55,762 bases of DNA from Mansonella perstans (GCA_037074765.1 JBAMDO010000282.1:1-55762); one strand, 5' to 3'; positions 23,401 through 32,970 are shown, numbered from the stretch's first letter. Numbers and translations: made by a program. The notes: generated from the sequence alone by a model not told the origin.

Positions 23401-26400
23401 CCTCTAATAAATCAAATTTTTTTTCTATTTTTCAGAGATTGCGAACAGAAAATCGTTTATTGCGACAACGAATTGATTATTTGGAGCAAGAAAGTTCAGC
23501 ATTAGCTGATCGTCTGATAAAAGGTCAAGTGAATTTAGCGCAAGAAGCGGAAAACTGCATGAGCATTTCACATGAACTGCTAAAACTTCGCGATATCAAT
23601 TCAGATGCTCACCGAAGGCTGGAAGAAGCATATGACACAATTCGTGATTTGAGCTGCAAAGTTTGTTAAATTCCTCTTTTTATTCATTCAAAAATTTGTA
23701 TTTAATTAGCAATTTTATTATATTAGATTAATATTATTTTTAGGTTCTTTTATCATTTTAGGTAAAATCTGTGTTAAATTAATGGCAGTAATAATAACTG
23801 CTTCATTATTATTTTTGGATTTATTATTATTTTTGATAAGAAACTAATAATTTTATTATTTTAGGTAAATGCATAAATACTTTTTTCCTTTTTCCCTCTG
23901 TCACTTTCTCTCCTTTTTTTTTGGAATATAAATGAAACGAAGAGAAATTCCCAAGTTCAATGTGATAAAAAAATATAACATTAAAAAAATTAAAACGAGA
24001 AAGTTTCTTTTTCAAAGTTTAAAATTGACAAATGATAAAGGAAAGATTCTTTTTGGTTACCATAAATTATTAAAGGAAATTTAAATTTAGATTTCTTTAA
24101 TTTTGTTTTTGTTGTTCGTGTTGAAATGATTTATTTTTTTGAAAGAACAAGCAAAAAAATTTTTGTCTTACTCTCTCACTTCCTTTTTCTCTTTTTTTTT
24201 AAGGATATAAATGAAGCAAAGAGAATTCCCAAATGTTTATATGAATGATCCAGAAAAATAGATTATTTGGGGGCTTGAAGGCTTTTTATTTTTTTTTTCA
24301 TTTTCTTCCCTGCCGCAAATTGCTTATCATTTTTGCTCCTAAATCATTCATTTTCTGGGCAATATTAGAACGATTATTCCAATGGATTACTTTTGATTCT
24401 TTCGCTCTATTTGAAGCAGTTAATCAATTTAATTATGTGCCGGCTTTCTTTTAATGATATAATAATAGAATCCATTTTGAATTTTTTTCCAAAAATGTTT
24501 GACAGGAATATTAATATTTATAATATTTTCCAAAATTGTATTATTCTTTGCTTTATCATTCGATTAAATGGCATTGGTAAGATAATGCTAATACCGAAAA
24601 TTAATTCAGTAATATAATTCTACAATAATCATATTAAAATAGTAATAATAATCACATTAAAGTAGTATTATTTATAAATAATAGTAGTAACGACAGTATC
24701 AATAATAATAATGTTGACAATGAATGGTAATAATAATAACGATACTGATAATTATAGTAATAAAAAATAATTATGCCAATCAGTAATAACAGTAATAACG
24801 AAGAATAATAATAGTAGCAACAATATTAACATTGACATTGTTAAGAACGAGCAATAATAATATTAATGATGATAATAACAATAAATGAACAATAATAATT
24901 CTTAATAATAATAACACTGACAAAATCGTAAATTGTATGTTCGAAAATTACCGCAAAATACAACTGTGATATAAGTTGATAATGATGATAATTATGGTAG
25001 TAGTTGTAACGGATGAGGAAAATGGACATGCTTTCAATGATGACCATTATTATTTTGAAGTATTAACTGACAGATTTAGATAAAAGGTTAAAAGGGTGAT
25101 AAAGGAGAGTCTTGAAAAAATTTCTGAGTCTAACAAATCATTTTTTTAGATGGCCTATTTAACCATTAATAAAATAATTACTCTTTATATATATTTTCTT
25201 TCAGTCTTTTTCTTAATGAAATATATTTAATTTAATTCTCAAAAATTATATTACAGGATATATGTAAAAACTTTTTAAAAATTTATAAGAAAATTAAAAA
25301 AAATCCATTAGAAAATTATTTAATTCAATAATGTAAATAAATATTTTTAATCTTTTTTTGTAGAAAAATGAAGAATTGAATGAACGTGGTACACAGGTGG
25401 ATGATACTTCAATGATTGAACATATTCACGCATTACAACAAGAAATCATTGATACGCGTGCACGTGAGGTGGATAATGAAATTATCATTAAGGATTTGAA
25501 ACTTCGAATTCAGGTATGATAGGTGGAATTTCTGAAATCTTCTAACTTCATTCTTTTTCTTTTGCACTGTTTTACAGTTTATTATTTCATGACAAGATAT
25601 GGAATTATTTTTTCAATAATTTAATTTTCCAGTTAATTGGAAATGAGATAATTAGTTCAATAATTTACTTTTGCATTTAATTAGAAATGGAATGATTGGT
25701 TCAGTAAATTTTGAACAATAATTTTAAACATTTTCCAAGTTTAATTTATAATTATATATGGCATTTGTGATAATCATGTGATAATTTTTTTCTTTTGTAG
25801 GAATTAGAGCTAGCAAACAAAAGATTACGTGAACGTCCACCTGACGATGGCGTTGCTGGTTTACAGGAGGAATTGATCTCGGTAAAAATGCGTGAAGCTG
25901 AAGCTTCGTTGTCACTTAAAGAAATGAGACAACGACTTGCCGAATTAGAACAGCATTGGACGGTAAGATGATCTATCGATCACTTTCAGTTATCCTTATA
26001 TTTTCAAAACCGTGAATTTATAGGAGCCTGTCCTTACCTATTTTGGATCCACCTGATATTTAATAATATCAGAAGCCTGGGTTCGGTCTCTTTGTTATAT
26101 ATTATCAGAAAGATGCAATGTTTAAAGATAGATTATTGATTTTTTCACATCATGTAATTTGTTTATAATTTGTTAAAAAGCTTGAATCTAAATAAGTTAA
26201 AAGATTTGCAGAAATATGTTAGTAATCGTGTTTTGGAAAATGATACGCCAAAAACGTGTTTGGAACGGCGTGTGACAATTTCGAATTTAAACTTGCAGCC
26301 AAATAATGCTGCAGCTGGCGATTCGCAAGGTACGTCTTTTACGGATAGTTTTCCGTGTCATTTTTTATAGTATTGAGTTTTAACATATTAGCTAAGGAAA

Positions 26401-29400
26401 AGTTATGTCTGATGCAGAAGTGTTTGCTATTATCACTTATTTAAACAGTTTTTTATGGTCTTTTTTAAAGGCTCATCTATAACAGATAAAATTAATTAGA
26501 AACCAAGGTTTGGATCAATTTTGATAATTTCCAATTCACACAGAAATTTTGTTTTTTTTTTTGCCAAATAATTCATTGCTTTTTTTGAATAGTTTTTATT
26601 TTTCTTAAATAAGTGTTCTTAAACAATTTATTTAAAAGTTAATTTAATGATTAGTTGCTAAAGTTAATTGAATAATTATTTAAACTTTTCAGGTGTCACA
26701 CTAAATGACAAAACGTCTACGCAACAACAACAACACCAGCAGCAATCTATAACAGTATTACCGCAAACTGCTCGACAACGTTTGGCCAGATTAACGGCAA
26801 CCCTAATTGGTACAATCAATAGCCCCGAATCATCAGATACTACTAATGTTTTAGATTCTCCAGGTAGGATATATTTATTAAAAATTTCTAGCAGTTTTCG
26901 ATAAAGCTTTAAAAGAATTATTAAAAAAGAACTAATCAATGTTATGTATTAATGCATCACAGTAATACTATCTCTATCAATGATATGGTATAATTTTGAT
27001 AAATTTTATTATCATAATCTTGCAGATTATTTAACAATAAAAGAACTTGAGGATCAATTAATGGGTATACGAATTCGAGAAGTGGATACTGTTGCTGAAT
27101 TAAAAGAAATGCGTCAAAAAGTGATGGAGTTAGAAACACAAGTTAATATTTCGATTATTATTCAAAGTTTAATTTAAATTTTAAAAATAAATATAAGAAT
27201 GTTAAAAAATTGAAACTAACGTCAATTAATCACAATTAACTTTATTAATAGACATAAGCATTGTTCAGATATTAATTAATTAATGCCTCGCATATAACAG
27301 TTTGGATAAAAATAAATACAGACATTAAAAATGAAATTGAATTAGCAATAATTAATCAGTTTATTTGTAAATAGTTATAAAAATTAAATATATATTAATT
27401 AATGTATCTGATCCAATGCATTTATATGGCAGACATTTGCCTTTGTTTTTCAATCCCATTATTTTTTTTCTGCTTTTTTCAATGCATCATAATTAATTAT
27501 CTCAAAATTTATTATTCATTCATTTAAGCATAAACAAATTTCATTTTGAGGGTGAATAAATTTTTTTTAAATTTTGAAACCTAAATGATAAATTTTTGAG
27601 AAACATATTTTTGTTCCTTGGATTATTCAAAAACGAAAATTAAACTTTTTTTAGAAAACAGTTTTATCTAAGTTCGATTTTAAACAATTAATTTTACACC
27701 TTTTTACTAACAAATAAATTGGACTTCGTTTTATGCAATAAAACTTTTATTTTATAATTTGTGAATAATAAATTATTCTAAAATTCCAATCGCCTCACAA
27801 GTGCGAAATAAACTAAAATAAGAGCCGCGGTGTCGTAGAGCAGTGTTTGCAAAGCACGTTGGAATTTTTTTTAGCTGATGTGTTGAAAGTTTTGATTGAA
27901 AATCATTTTGAAATTGGCACAGTTCCTGAAATTTCTGGACTGCAATAATTTCTATTGCAAATAAAACAAGCAGAGCGTTGTTAGTGGTCAAGAAAAGAAC
28001 TATGAGAATTACTGCTTGAGAATTACAATAATTATAATAGAAGGATTATAATAATTACATGAAAATTATAGTAATGCGAAATTAATATAACTATAATAAT
28101 AGAAGAAATGATTCATTAGAAAATTTAAAAATTTTTGCAGAATCATGTTTGTACAAATCAACTTAAACGACAAGACGAAGAAATGAAACGATTACGCGAT
28201 GAAAAAGGTGATATACTACAGGTATATTTATGATTATTCCAATCATTCTTGTAATAATAATTATGATTACTTTCATCATTTATTTGAGTAATAAAATTTA
28301 ATTTTAGCTAACTAATTTATCGTTTAATTTTTAAACTGTAACTTCATTCAATTTTTTTTAAGCGTGAAAAAGAACTTTCGGATCAAATTAAGGAAGAACG
28401 ACGTAAAGCTGTTGAAGTAGAAAGTGAGCTAAAAGAACAGTCAGTAATGGAAAGATTAAAGTATAGCGAAGCAATGCAGCATATTGCTGATTTGAAGCAA
28501 ACCATAATTCATCTTGAACTTAAGGTAAAATTAATTTAGCTGTGAAAATTCTAGATAAATAGTGAAATCATTTACAGTGAATTTTGAGCCATATTAACTT
28601 AGTTATTACAGAACTTTTGTTAACATTTAAAAGCAAAGAGATAGAATTTTACTAACTTATTTGTTGAAAACTTCGGTAAACGCTTAAAAGAGTCTTTTTA
28701 CAATAAATTCAATTTTTCACGGCTAAGTTAATGAAGACTTTTTACCTTGGGTTTAAATAAATTTTTTTATTTTGAGCTTTAAGTAAATCTTTTTTAAATT
28801 AATTGCGAAAATTAAATTTGTTGTAGAAAGCAATCGTTTTTATTGTTAAGTTGTTGAAAAATTTATTGCAATTAAAGATATTAATTTAATAAATTGTGAT
28901 AAATTCTATGAAATTCAGGACATTTATAAAGTTAACTATTTTCAATTATAGTATTTGATTCTCAAACAATTACAGAAAGCCGAAAAATGGACACATGCTC
29001 AATTAAGAGGAAGTTCGGTGTGTGATATGGATGATGATTCTTCGGTTTGTTCATTTCTTATCTTTCTTTTCAGATGTTAATAAATTTTGTTTTGGGTAAG
29101 TTTACCAATCATAATTATGATATCTTCAGCCATGTCTGATTTGTAAACTTCAAATTTATTATTCGAATTTTTAATACTACAATTACATTAATGGGAAAAT
29201 TTTTCAAATTTTTTTTTTAAATTACAACGTTTTCAACTACTTTGACTGCAAATTTTCAAGTTTTCCCACTCAGACTTTGATATTTTCGAGTAATTAATTA
29301 AAAAACCTCAAGTTTACCTTTTAAATATTTTTAGAAATATCTATTATCATTAATACCATTTACTTAAATTGAATTACATTTAAGTAAATTGGCATTTTGC

Positions 29401-29803
29401 AAATTTTAATGCATTTTTTCAGTTTTGACTTCATCATAATTAATTGCACTTAATTCATATTAAACAAATCCTTTGAATTAATTCATAAATAAATGAAGAA
29501 AAAGGAAAGTGCATATTATTTTTTCATTTTGCACTATTTCAGACTTGCGCAATTGGTTCACATGTCAGCGGTGATGCAATTTCCATTACTAGTGATGAAT
29601 TGGCAGGATTGATCGCTGATGCGCAAGTTCGAGTTCCAGAAATTTCGGGAGTTTCCGATGAAACTGTAGTAAAAGAGAGTGGTTTAGTTTTAAGTTGCAG
29701 TAGCAAGGATCATCATGACATTAAAGACGATATACGACGAATGTTGGAGGAAGATGGCAATGATACAACGGATAGTGGTTTTCAAACAAGTGATACATCA
29801 TAG
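8206..29803 (+). CDS. EVI5: EVI5-family Rab GAP (TBC domain + coiled coil), 19 exons, N-terminus incomplete
   Basis: Exons: 8206-8473, 9065-9191, 10463-10591, 10773-10940, 11355-11480, 12058-12201, 12922-13011, 13519-13616, 15010-15070, 23436-23660, 25364-25513, 25801-25962, 26212-26329, 26693-26863, 27026-27141, 28141-28221, 28363-28524, 28976-29044, 29543-29803. All junctions are GT-AG and phase-consistent, giving about 907 residues to the TAG stop; vertebrate EVI5 is about 810. Residues 132-345 form the TBC domain, with the arginine finger in ILRDIPRT (Arg182) and the glutamine finger in YCQG (Gln218), so catalysis should be intact. From about 365 onward the chain is Glu/Lys/Arg-rich coiled coil, including RLRTENRLL and the ADRLIKGQV segment typical of EVI5. 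TBC proteins speed GTP hydrolysis by Rabs; EVI5 has been tied to Rab11 recycling, cytokinesis and Emi1 stability in other animals. The N-terminal exon(s) before 8206 are unknown. Family assignment is very secure; the exact Rab target is not shown by sequence. Confidence 0.95.
9065..9191 (+). CDS. EVI5: EVI5 exon 2: acidic linker into TBC domain
   Basis: Joins in phase (AG+G = Arg) and encodes an acidic stretch (EDDEDLDLW) then WGNLIKNWE, aligning with the tryptophan-containing segment just before the TBC domain of EVI5 proteins. Ends in phase 0 at an AAG/GT donor. Confidence 0.93.
10463..10591 (+). CDS. EVI5: EVI5 exon 3: start of TBC domain
   Basis: Begins after TTGCAG with ELVRRGIPQHFR and then IAWQLL, the hallmark R-x-G-IP start of TBC domains. 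It ends SSPYEK before a GTGCAA donor; the open frame running on to 10654 is intron read-through. Confidence 0.96.
10773..10940 (+). CDS. EVI5: EVI5 exon 4: catalytic core with Arg and Gln fingers
   Basis: Encodes the arginine-finger motif ILRDIPRT (IxxDxxR) near its start and VGYCQGSAFIVG with the glutamine finger, both in one 56-codon exon. These two residues act together in TBC GAPs to hydrolyse Rab-bound GTP. Phase 0 on both sides. Confidence 0.97.
11355..11480 (+). CDS. EVI5: EVI5 exon 5: TBC domain
   Basis: Starts with MPEEEAF and contains YRLRELFKPAM and ELGLCM, near-identical to vertebrate EVI5. 42 codons, phase 0 on both sides; acceptor TTTAG, donor GTTAGT. Confidence 0.96.
12058..12201 (+). 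CDS. EVI5: EVI5 exon 6: TBC domain
   Basis: Contains DTSMYASSWFL, a strongly conserved TBC segment, followed by a LPLELANRIMD helix. 48 codons, phase 0; donor GTAATT opens the intron that holds the GCATG-bearing degenerate minisatellite. Confidence 0.96.
12331..12606. repeat. Degenerate minisatellite with GCATG core (EVI5 intron 6)
   Basis: Roughly seven or eight diverged copies of a unit of about 27-29 bp, with a consensus around ACAATTGAGCCTAG followed by GCATGNACTAAAAAT. GCATG occurs at 12344, 12399, 12457, 12550 and 12601, and GCACG at 12565. Copies differ by substitutions and small indels, so the array is old. Confidence 0.75.
12922..13011 (+). CDS. EVI5: EVI5 exon 7: end of TBC domain
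   Basis: Reads GMEFIFRVALAIL then LDMEGMLK, matching the last TBC helices of EVI5. The acceptor ends AATTAAG, with A rather than a pyrimidine before AG, but the phase and family match leave little doubt. 30 codons, phase 0. Confidence 0.93.
13519..13616 (+). CDS. EVI5: EVI5 exon 8: C-terminal edge of TBC into coiled coil
   Basis: Begins YFQREIRERYE and ends NAKKMK plus two bases; the family equivalent reads HFQ...NSKKMKKLEK. Joins the next exon to give KKLEKDY. Confidence 0.93.
15010..15070 (+). CDS. EVI5: EVI5 exon 9: short coiled-coil exon
   Basis: A 61-bp exon completing the split Lys codon and encoding LEKDYLTKRTKEQEEAIELR. It aligns with the KLEKEY...TKE segment of EVI5 and is followed by the 8.4-kb intron. 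Confidence 0.92.
18355..18540. repeat. CT-rich low-complexity tract
   Basis: Tandem CTTTCTCTCCCT/GTCTTTCTCCCT phrases of about 11-20 bp, almost all pyrimidine on the + strand. The Ser/Leu/Pro/Phe-rich frames over it are translations of the tract. Confidence 0.9.
18728..18752. repeat. Poly(T) tract, 25 nt
   Basis: One of the longest homopolymer runs in the window, inside EVI5 intron 9. Confidence 0.9.
19455..19576. repeat. (ATC)n and ATT-rich microsatellite patch
   Basis: Pure ATC/TCA copies at about 19457-19476 grade into interrupted ATT/ATC/GCT repeats. The Ile- and Tyr-rich open frames are products of the repeat. Confidence 0.85.
20837..20884. repeat. Perfect inverted repeat, 22-bp arms, 4-nt loop
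   Basis: Left arm 20837-20858 begins AGTTTTACTTTTACTTTC; right arm 20863-20884 is its exact reverse complement; the loop TTAC is 20859-20862. It lies in EVI5 intron 9, and the transcript would form an unbroken 22-bp stem. Confidence 0.95.
21246..21652. repeat. Degenerate minisatellite with TTATTACAGTA core (EVI5 intron 9)
   Basis: About 13 diverged copies of a unit of roughly 28-30 bp. Core variants (TTGTTATAGTA, TTGTTACAGTA, TTATTACGGTA, TTATTACAGTA, TTACTACGGTA, ATTACAGTA) begin near 21258, 21284, 21312, 21344, 21372, 21420, 21449, 21478, 21531, 21551, 21577, 21606 and 21637. Many copies are linked by TTTTTTGTTAGAAC-like phrases. Confidence 0.7.
23436..23660 (+). CDS. EVI5: EVI5 exon 10: main coiled coil
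   Basis: 75 codons starting RLRTENRLLRQRIDYLEQES and continuing ALADRLIKGQV, the most diagnostic EVI5 coiled-coil segment; later DAHRRLEEAYDTIRDL continues the heptads. Acceptor TTTTTCAG, donor GTTTGT; the track into 23669 is read-through. Confidence 0.97.
23661..25363. other. EVI5 intron 10 with TAA-rich low complexity
   Basis: A 1.7-kb intron. Positions 24620-24920 are rich in AAT/GAT/AAC triplets (degenerate microsatellite). No exon or RNA gene seen. Confidence 0.75.
25364..25513 (+). CDS. EVI5: EVI5 exon 11: coiled coil with GTQVD motif
   Basis: 50 codons in phase 0. It begins KNEELNERGTQVDDTS then a helical IEHIHALQQEIIDTRAREV segment. GTQVD at 25388-25402 resembles a dynein light chain LC8 binding motif. 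Acceptor TTTTTGTAG, donor GTATGA. Confidence 0.92.
25801..25962 (+). CDS. EVI5: EVI5 exon 12: coiled coil
   Basis: 54 codons including LQEELISVKMREAEA and KEMRQRLAELEQHW, closely matching the EVI5 repeat LQEELIAVKLREAEA...LEEHWQ. Acceptor TTTTGTAG, donor GTAAGA. Confidence 0.96.
26212..26329 (+). CDS. EVI5: EVI5 exon 13: low-complexity linker
   Basis: 39 codons plus one base encoding a non-heptad linker (KYVSNRVLENDTPKTCLERR, later NLQPNNAAAGDS). The family equivalent is a much shorter Arg/Pro-rich linker, so this is a lineage expansion. Phase and splice sites (TTTGCAG, GTACGT) support it. Confidence 0.88.
26693..26863 (+). CDS. EVI5: EVI5 exon 14: Gln-rich linker
   Basis: Continues the linker with QQQQHQQQ from CAA/CAG/CAC codons, then TARQRLARLTATLIG and a Ser/Thr/Asp stretch. 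Starts two bases into a Gly codon and ends one base into an Asp codon. Acceptor TTTTCAG, donor GTAGGA. Confidence 0.88.
27026..27141 (+). CDS. EVI5: EVI5 exon 15: coiled coil
   Basis: After completing the Asp codon it encodes ELEDQLMGIRIREVDTVAEL and KEMRQKVMELETQ, aligning with ELQDELMTIRLREAET...METQ of EVI5. Donor GTTAAT; the frame to 27177 is read-through. Confidence 0.96.
27142..28140. other. EVI5 intron 15 with a GC-richer patch
   Basis: A 1-kb intron, mostly AT-rich. Positions 27820-27870 hold GAGCCGCGGTGTCGTAG and nearby GCAAAGCACG, unusual for this neighbourhood. A 72-codon minus-strand open frame covers the patch, but I recognise no product and find no tRNA fold. Confidence 0.5.
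28141..28221 (+). CDS. EVI5: EVI5 exon 16: coiled coil
   Basis: 27 codons, NHVCTNQLKRQDEEMKRLRD and on, in phase 0; equivalent to the NQINSNHLRRAEQE region of EVI5. Acceptor TTTGCAG, donor GTATAT. Confidence 0.92.
28363..28524 (+). CDS. EVI5: EVI5 exon 17: coiled coil
   Basis: 54 codons of charged heptads (REKELSDQIKEERRKAVEVE, then HIADLKQTIIHLELK), like the terminal IGELKDQIAEL coil of EVI5. The acceptor is TTTTTTTAAG, with A at position -3, but frame and phase are consistent. Confidence 0.9.
28976..29044 (+). CDS. EVI5: EVI5 exon 18: short acidic exon
   Basis: 23 codons, KAEKWTHAQLRGSSVCDMDD and on, leading out of the coiled coil into an acidic serine-rich tail. Acceptor ATTACAG, donor GTTTGT. 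Confidence 0.88.
29543..29803 (+). CDS. EVI5: EVI5 exon 19: C-terminal tail and stop
   Basis: 86 codons then TAG at 29801-29803. It includes a short helix (SDELAGLIADAQV) and ends in an acidic Ser/Thr tail with DSGFQT. An acidic, Ser-rich C-terminus is also seen in vertebrate EVI5. Acceptor TTTCAG. Confidence 0.92.
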   Translation, partial: TCAIGSHVSGDAISITSDELAGLIADAQVRVPEISGVSDETVVKESGLVLSCSSKDHHDIKDDIRRMLEEDGNDTTDSGFQTSDTS

Positions 29804-30117
29804 TTTTTCATTATTTTTAATTAGTCGAGAGCGAGAAGATTGATTCATTAATTTTTCGGTTCATTAATCAATTAATTTTGAAACTTTTTCACGGCTGGCA
29901 CATTTTGAGTGTTGGAAATCGATTTGAAAAAATTTGTTACCTTATCTTCTTTTAATTCAGTCCATAAAAATTTATTCAAATTTTATTACTTTATTATTTT
30001 ATACCAATTATTTATCTTTTTTTCTTGACGAATAATTTATAAAATGAAATTTTTTTGCCGTTGCTTTTTATTTTTTACTATAATTATCAGAATTATTCAA
30101 GACAAAAAGCTTTTTTT

Positions 30118-30123
30118 AATAAA
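30118..30123 (+). terminator. Candidate EVI5 polyadenylation signal
   Basis: AATAAA 315 nt after the stop codon, the nearest canonical hexamer I found. Another AATAAA lies at 30568-30573. Which one is used cannot be told from sequence, and the hexamer is common by chance in AT-rich DNA. Confidence 0.35.
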
Positions 30124-31913
30124 ATTAAATCAGTTTTGAGGATCTTTTTTCGCACTAATGTATTATATTATACATAAAATGTGAGTATTAATTTAAATCT
30201 TATGCTTTGCTTTTATGTGATCAAAGCTTTTTCTGTGATATGTTTATAAGATGGAATTTTTTAAAAAGTTTGTACATAAAGTAAAATCTTTTGTTTTATT
30301 TCCCTTTCCTTGTTTTATTCATTTTTTCATTTCATTTTCTTTTTTATTTGTTCCAGTTTTTCAATTCTTTTTGCTTATTCGCTTTTGGTTTATTTATTTG
30401 TTTTATTTGGGTTTCTTTAGTTGTTTACTTATTTAAAGATTTCTGTATTATTTAAATTTCGATTTTCTATTTCTATAAGATTTTCGATTTTATTTCTTTC
30501 AGTTGTTTCCATTTCAAGTTTTCGTTTATTTCATTTCCGAATAATTGTATTAGGTTGACAAAAATGAAATAAAAATACTGATTGGGTTACATTGTTTTTA
30601 TCAGTGGTAGCAGTAATTAACTCATATCGATATTTTTTTAGATATTATTGCACCTAAAAAGTAATAATCCGTAGAAGTTAAACATAAGTTATATATTAAT
30701 ATGGCAATTTCTTCTTAAATTACTGTTACTAGTGATAAAATTTTTTCAAATCAACTTTTGTTTCTTTTCAGTGTTTTTTTTTAAAGTTTCGTTTATTTAT
30801 CGTTTTATTTTTTCTTCAAATTCTCTTTTCAAATTTTTCTGTTATTCATTTTTGCTTTTCAGAAGGCATTTACTAGTCGCATATCAATTTTTGCATATCA
30901 AAAAAATGTGGGAAAAACTTATTTTAATTATGCTTCATTTATTTTTTCATTGCCTTTCTAGTTTCGATGAAATTATTACGCCTTATTCGTTGTAATTTTT
31001 CCAAAAAAAAAATTTCCCTAACTGTTCAATTGCGTGCTTATCGCAACTTTTTCCAGCTTTTTTAAAAAAATTTATTCAAATAGTTGAGGGAGAAAGAGCT
31101 ATTGCAAAGCGATCCAGTAGCGCGGTATACGATAAAATTAATTAATGAATTACCAAATGAAAATAAAAGTTTATAATTTCTCAAATCATCATGTACTATG
31201 GAAATTTTTATTTTATAAATTCCGAATTCTCTCCTTTTTCCTAATTTTTGCTCTCTTTACTATTTTTTGAAAACTTTTTTCATTTCATTGTAATCCGAAA
31301 TCAATTAACTCTTTTTTTCATTTCTCTTGATTTTATATCTCTTAATCACTTTGAAATGGCGTATTTGCGAAAAAAAATGAATGGATTATAAAATCAAGTG
31401 GGAGCAAGCAGATTTAAATTTCCAAGGAAGGAAAAAACGAAAAACTTGGTTGAATTTAAATTTATCGATTTTGTTTGCAATAATTTTCACCACTTTACAA
31501 TTTAAACTATCCATCTTAATTATTCCAAATTCTTACCCAACTAATATTTACGGGAAAAAGAAAATTATTCAGCCAAATAATTACGACATTAACAAAAAAT
31601 TATTAAACCATGCAATTATGCTGCTATCATTTACTATAACTTATTGTAGAAGCAAAAATTTATTGTTATTTTTATCTTTTATCAACGAATGTGAATGAAA
31701 TTTTATTTACATTATAAATTTATTTGCATAACAAAAATGCACATGTAATTTCTTGTTTTTTTTTTTGGCTTTATATGCTAAGTATATTACGGTATAAAAA
31801 AATATCCATTAAGAAATTTGTTCTTTTATTTTTTTGCATTGTCATTTTTGTTTGACTTTCTTAATGGGTTAATAAAAGGAAACTCTTGCCTTTTTTGTAT
31901 AACGACAAGCAAA

Positions 31914-32626
31914 TGCATGACATATAAGAACTAGGACAAGAAGTTTTGACAAATAAGAATATGCTATTGTAATTTCCAAGGAATTAAAATTCTTGTTTAA
32001 TTTTCATGGTTATATGGGAAAACAGACAAATGTATAACAAATGAGAATTTGAACATGAAATGTGATCAAATGAAAATTTGATACTGCAATGTCGTCAACT
32101 CCTGATAACATTGCAATATTATTCAATACAGTATAATTATAATAGCATTACAGTATTACTTCTGTAGCAATTATAGTATCGTTCTAAAAACATTACAATC
32201 AAATAAGATTCTCAAAAATAAGAATGTGATTACAGATTCTAGTGAACCAGAGATAAAATGAAAGAAACCGCAATAAAACTTGAATCTTGATTAATGTGAA
32301 ATTAATCAATGTATAAATAGTTTGTTATAAGATTTTACTATTTATGACAATATTACCAAAAAAACCTATAATATCATCCAAAATATTATTTGTTACTTAT
32401 TCTTGATCATCACAACGACGGGATCATATCATTGACGTTTTCATTATTATGATAATCATTATTGGTATCAACACTGTTATCATTATTATCGCTGGATCCC
32501 AATCAAAACTTTATTACAGAGATAAAACTACAAAAACAAAAATATTTCGTGCAAAAAACGCAAACGAATAAAAAAGAACACAGGTGAAAAATTAGGACGA
32601 GAAGCGTAATCAAATAAGATTGCTCC
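31914..32626. repeat. Dispersed degenerate repeat, about 45 bp
   Basis: Related phrases of the form GGACAAGAAG...GACAAATAAGAAT...GCTATTGTAATTT occur near 31931, 32049 and 32592, with a partial copy near 32196 (AATCAAATAAGATTC). They are spaced irregularly and diverged, so this is an old repeat family and not a clean tandem array. Confidence 0.45.
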
Positions 32627-32970
32627 TATTTTTTTTGGGCCAATGATCCCAGTTTCATTTTTCATCCCTTTACAATCGATCCAAGGGTTCAATGTTTGTT
32701 TGTTTTTTAGAATTAGTTCTTGAAAAATTCATTTTTCACTTCTTGAAATTCACAATGATTATCTTACACGCATAAGTTCAATCAGTTAAATTGTTGTAAA
32801 TATGCAAGTGAAAATGCTAAAAATTTCCAAAAAAAAAATTTTAAAATGGTGAAGCAAAGTAATTTGATTGATGAAAGCATAGAATATATTGTAAAAACAA
32901 CAAATATACAAATGGCGCAAGACAATGAATAAAGCCTAATATTTGTTCCTTCCTTTTTTATCTTTTCAAT

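Larger units (their letters stand above)
15071..23435. other. EVI5 intron 9 (8.4 kb)
   Basis: The largest intron here, lying just after the TBC-domain exons. It holds a CT-rich low-complexity stretch, a TCA/TTA microsatellite patch, a perfect 22-bp-arm hairpin and a degenerate repeat with a unit of about 28 bp. A slightly GC-richer patch at about 17380-17670 has no supported frame. Open frames on both strands are low-complexity. I see no nested gene. Confidence 0.7.

Noticed and set aside
26080..26100. GGGTTCGGTCTC resembling a tRNA T-loop, near the hairpin CTGATATT/AATATCAG at 26053-26072
   Set aside because: Stems do not pair as in a tRNA; the 8-bp AT-rich hairpin is within chance expectation for such sequence.
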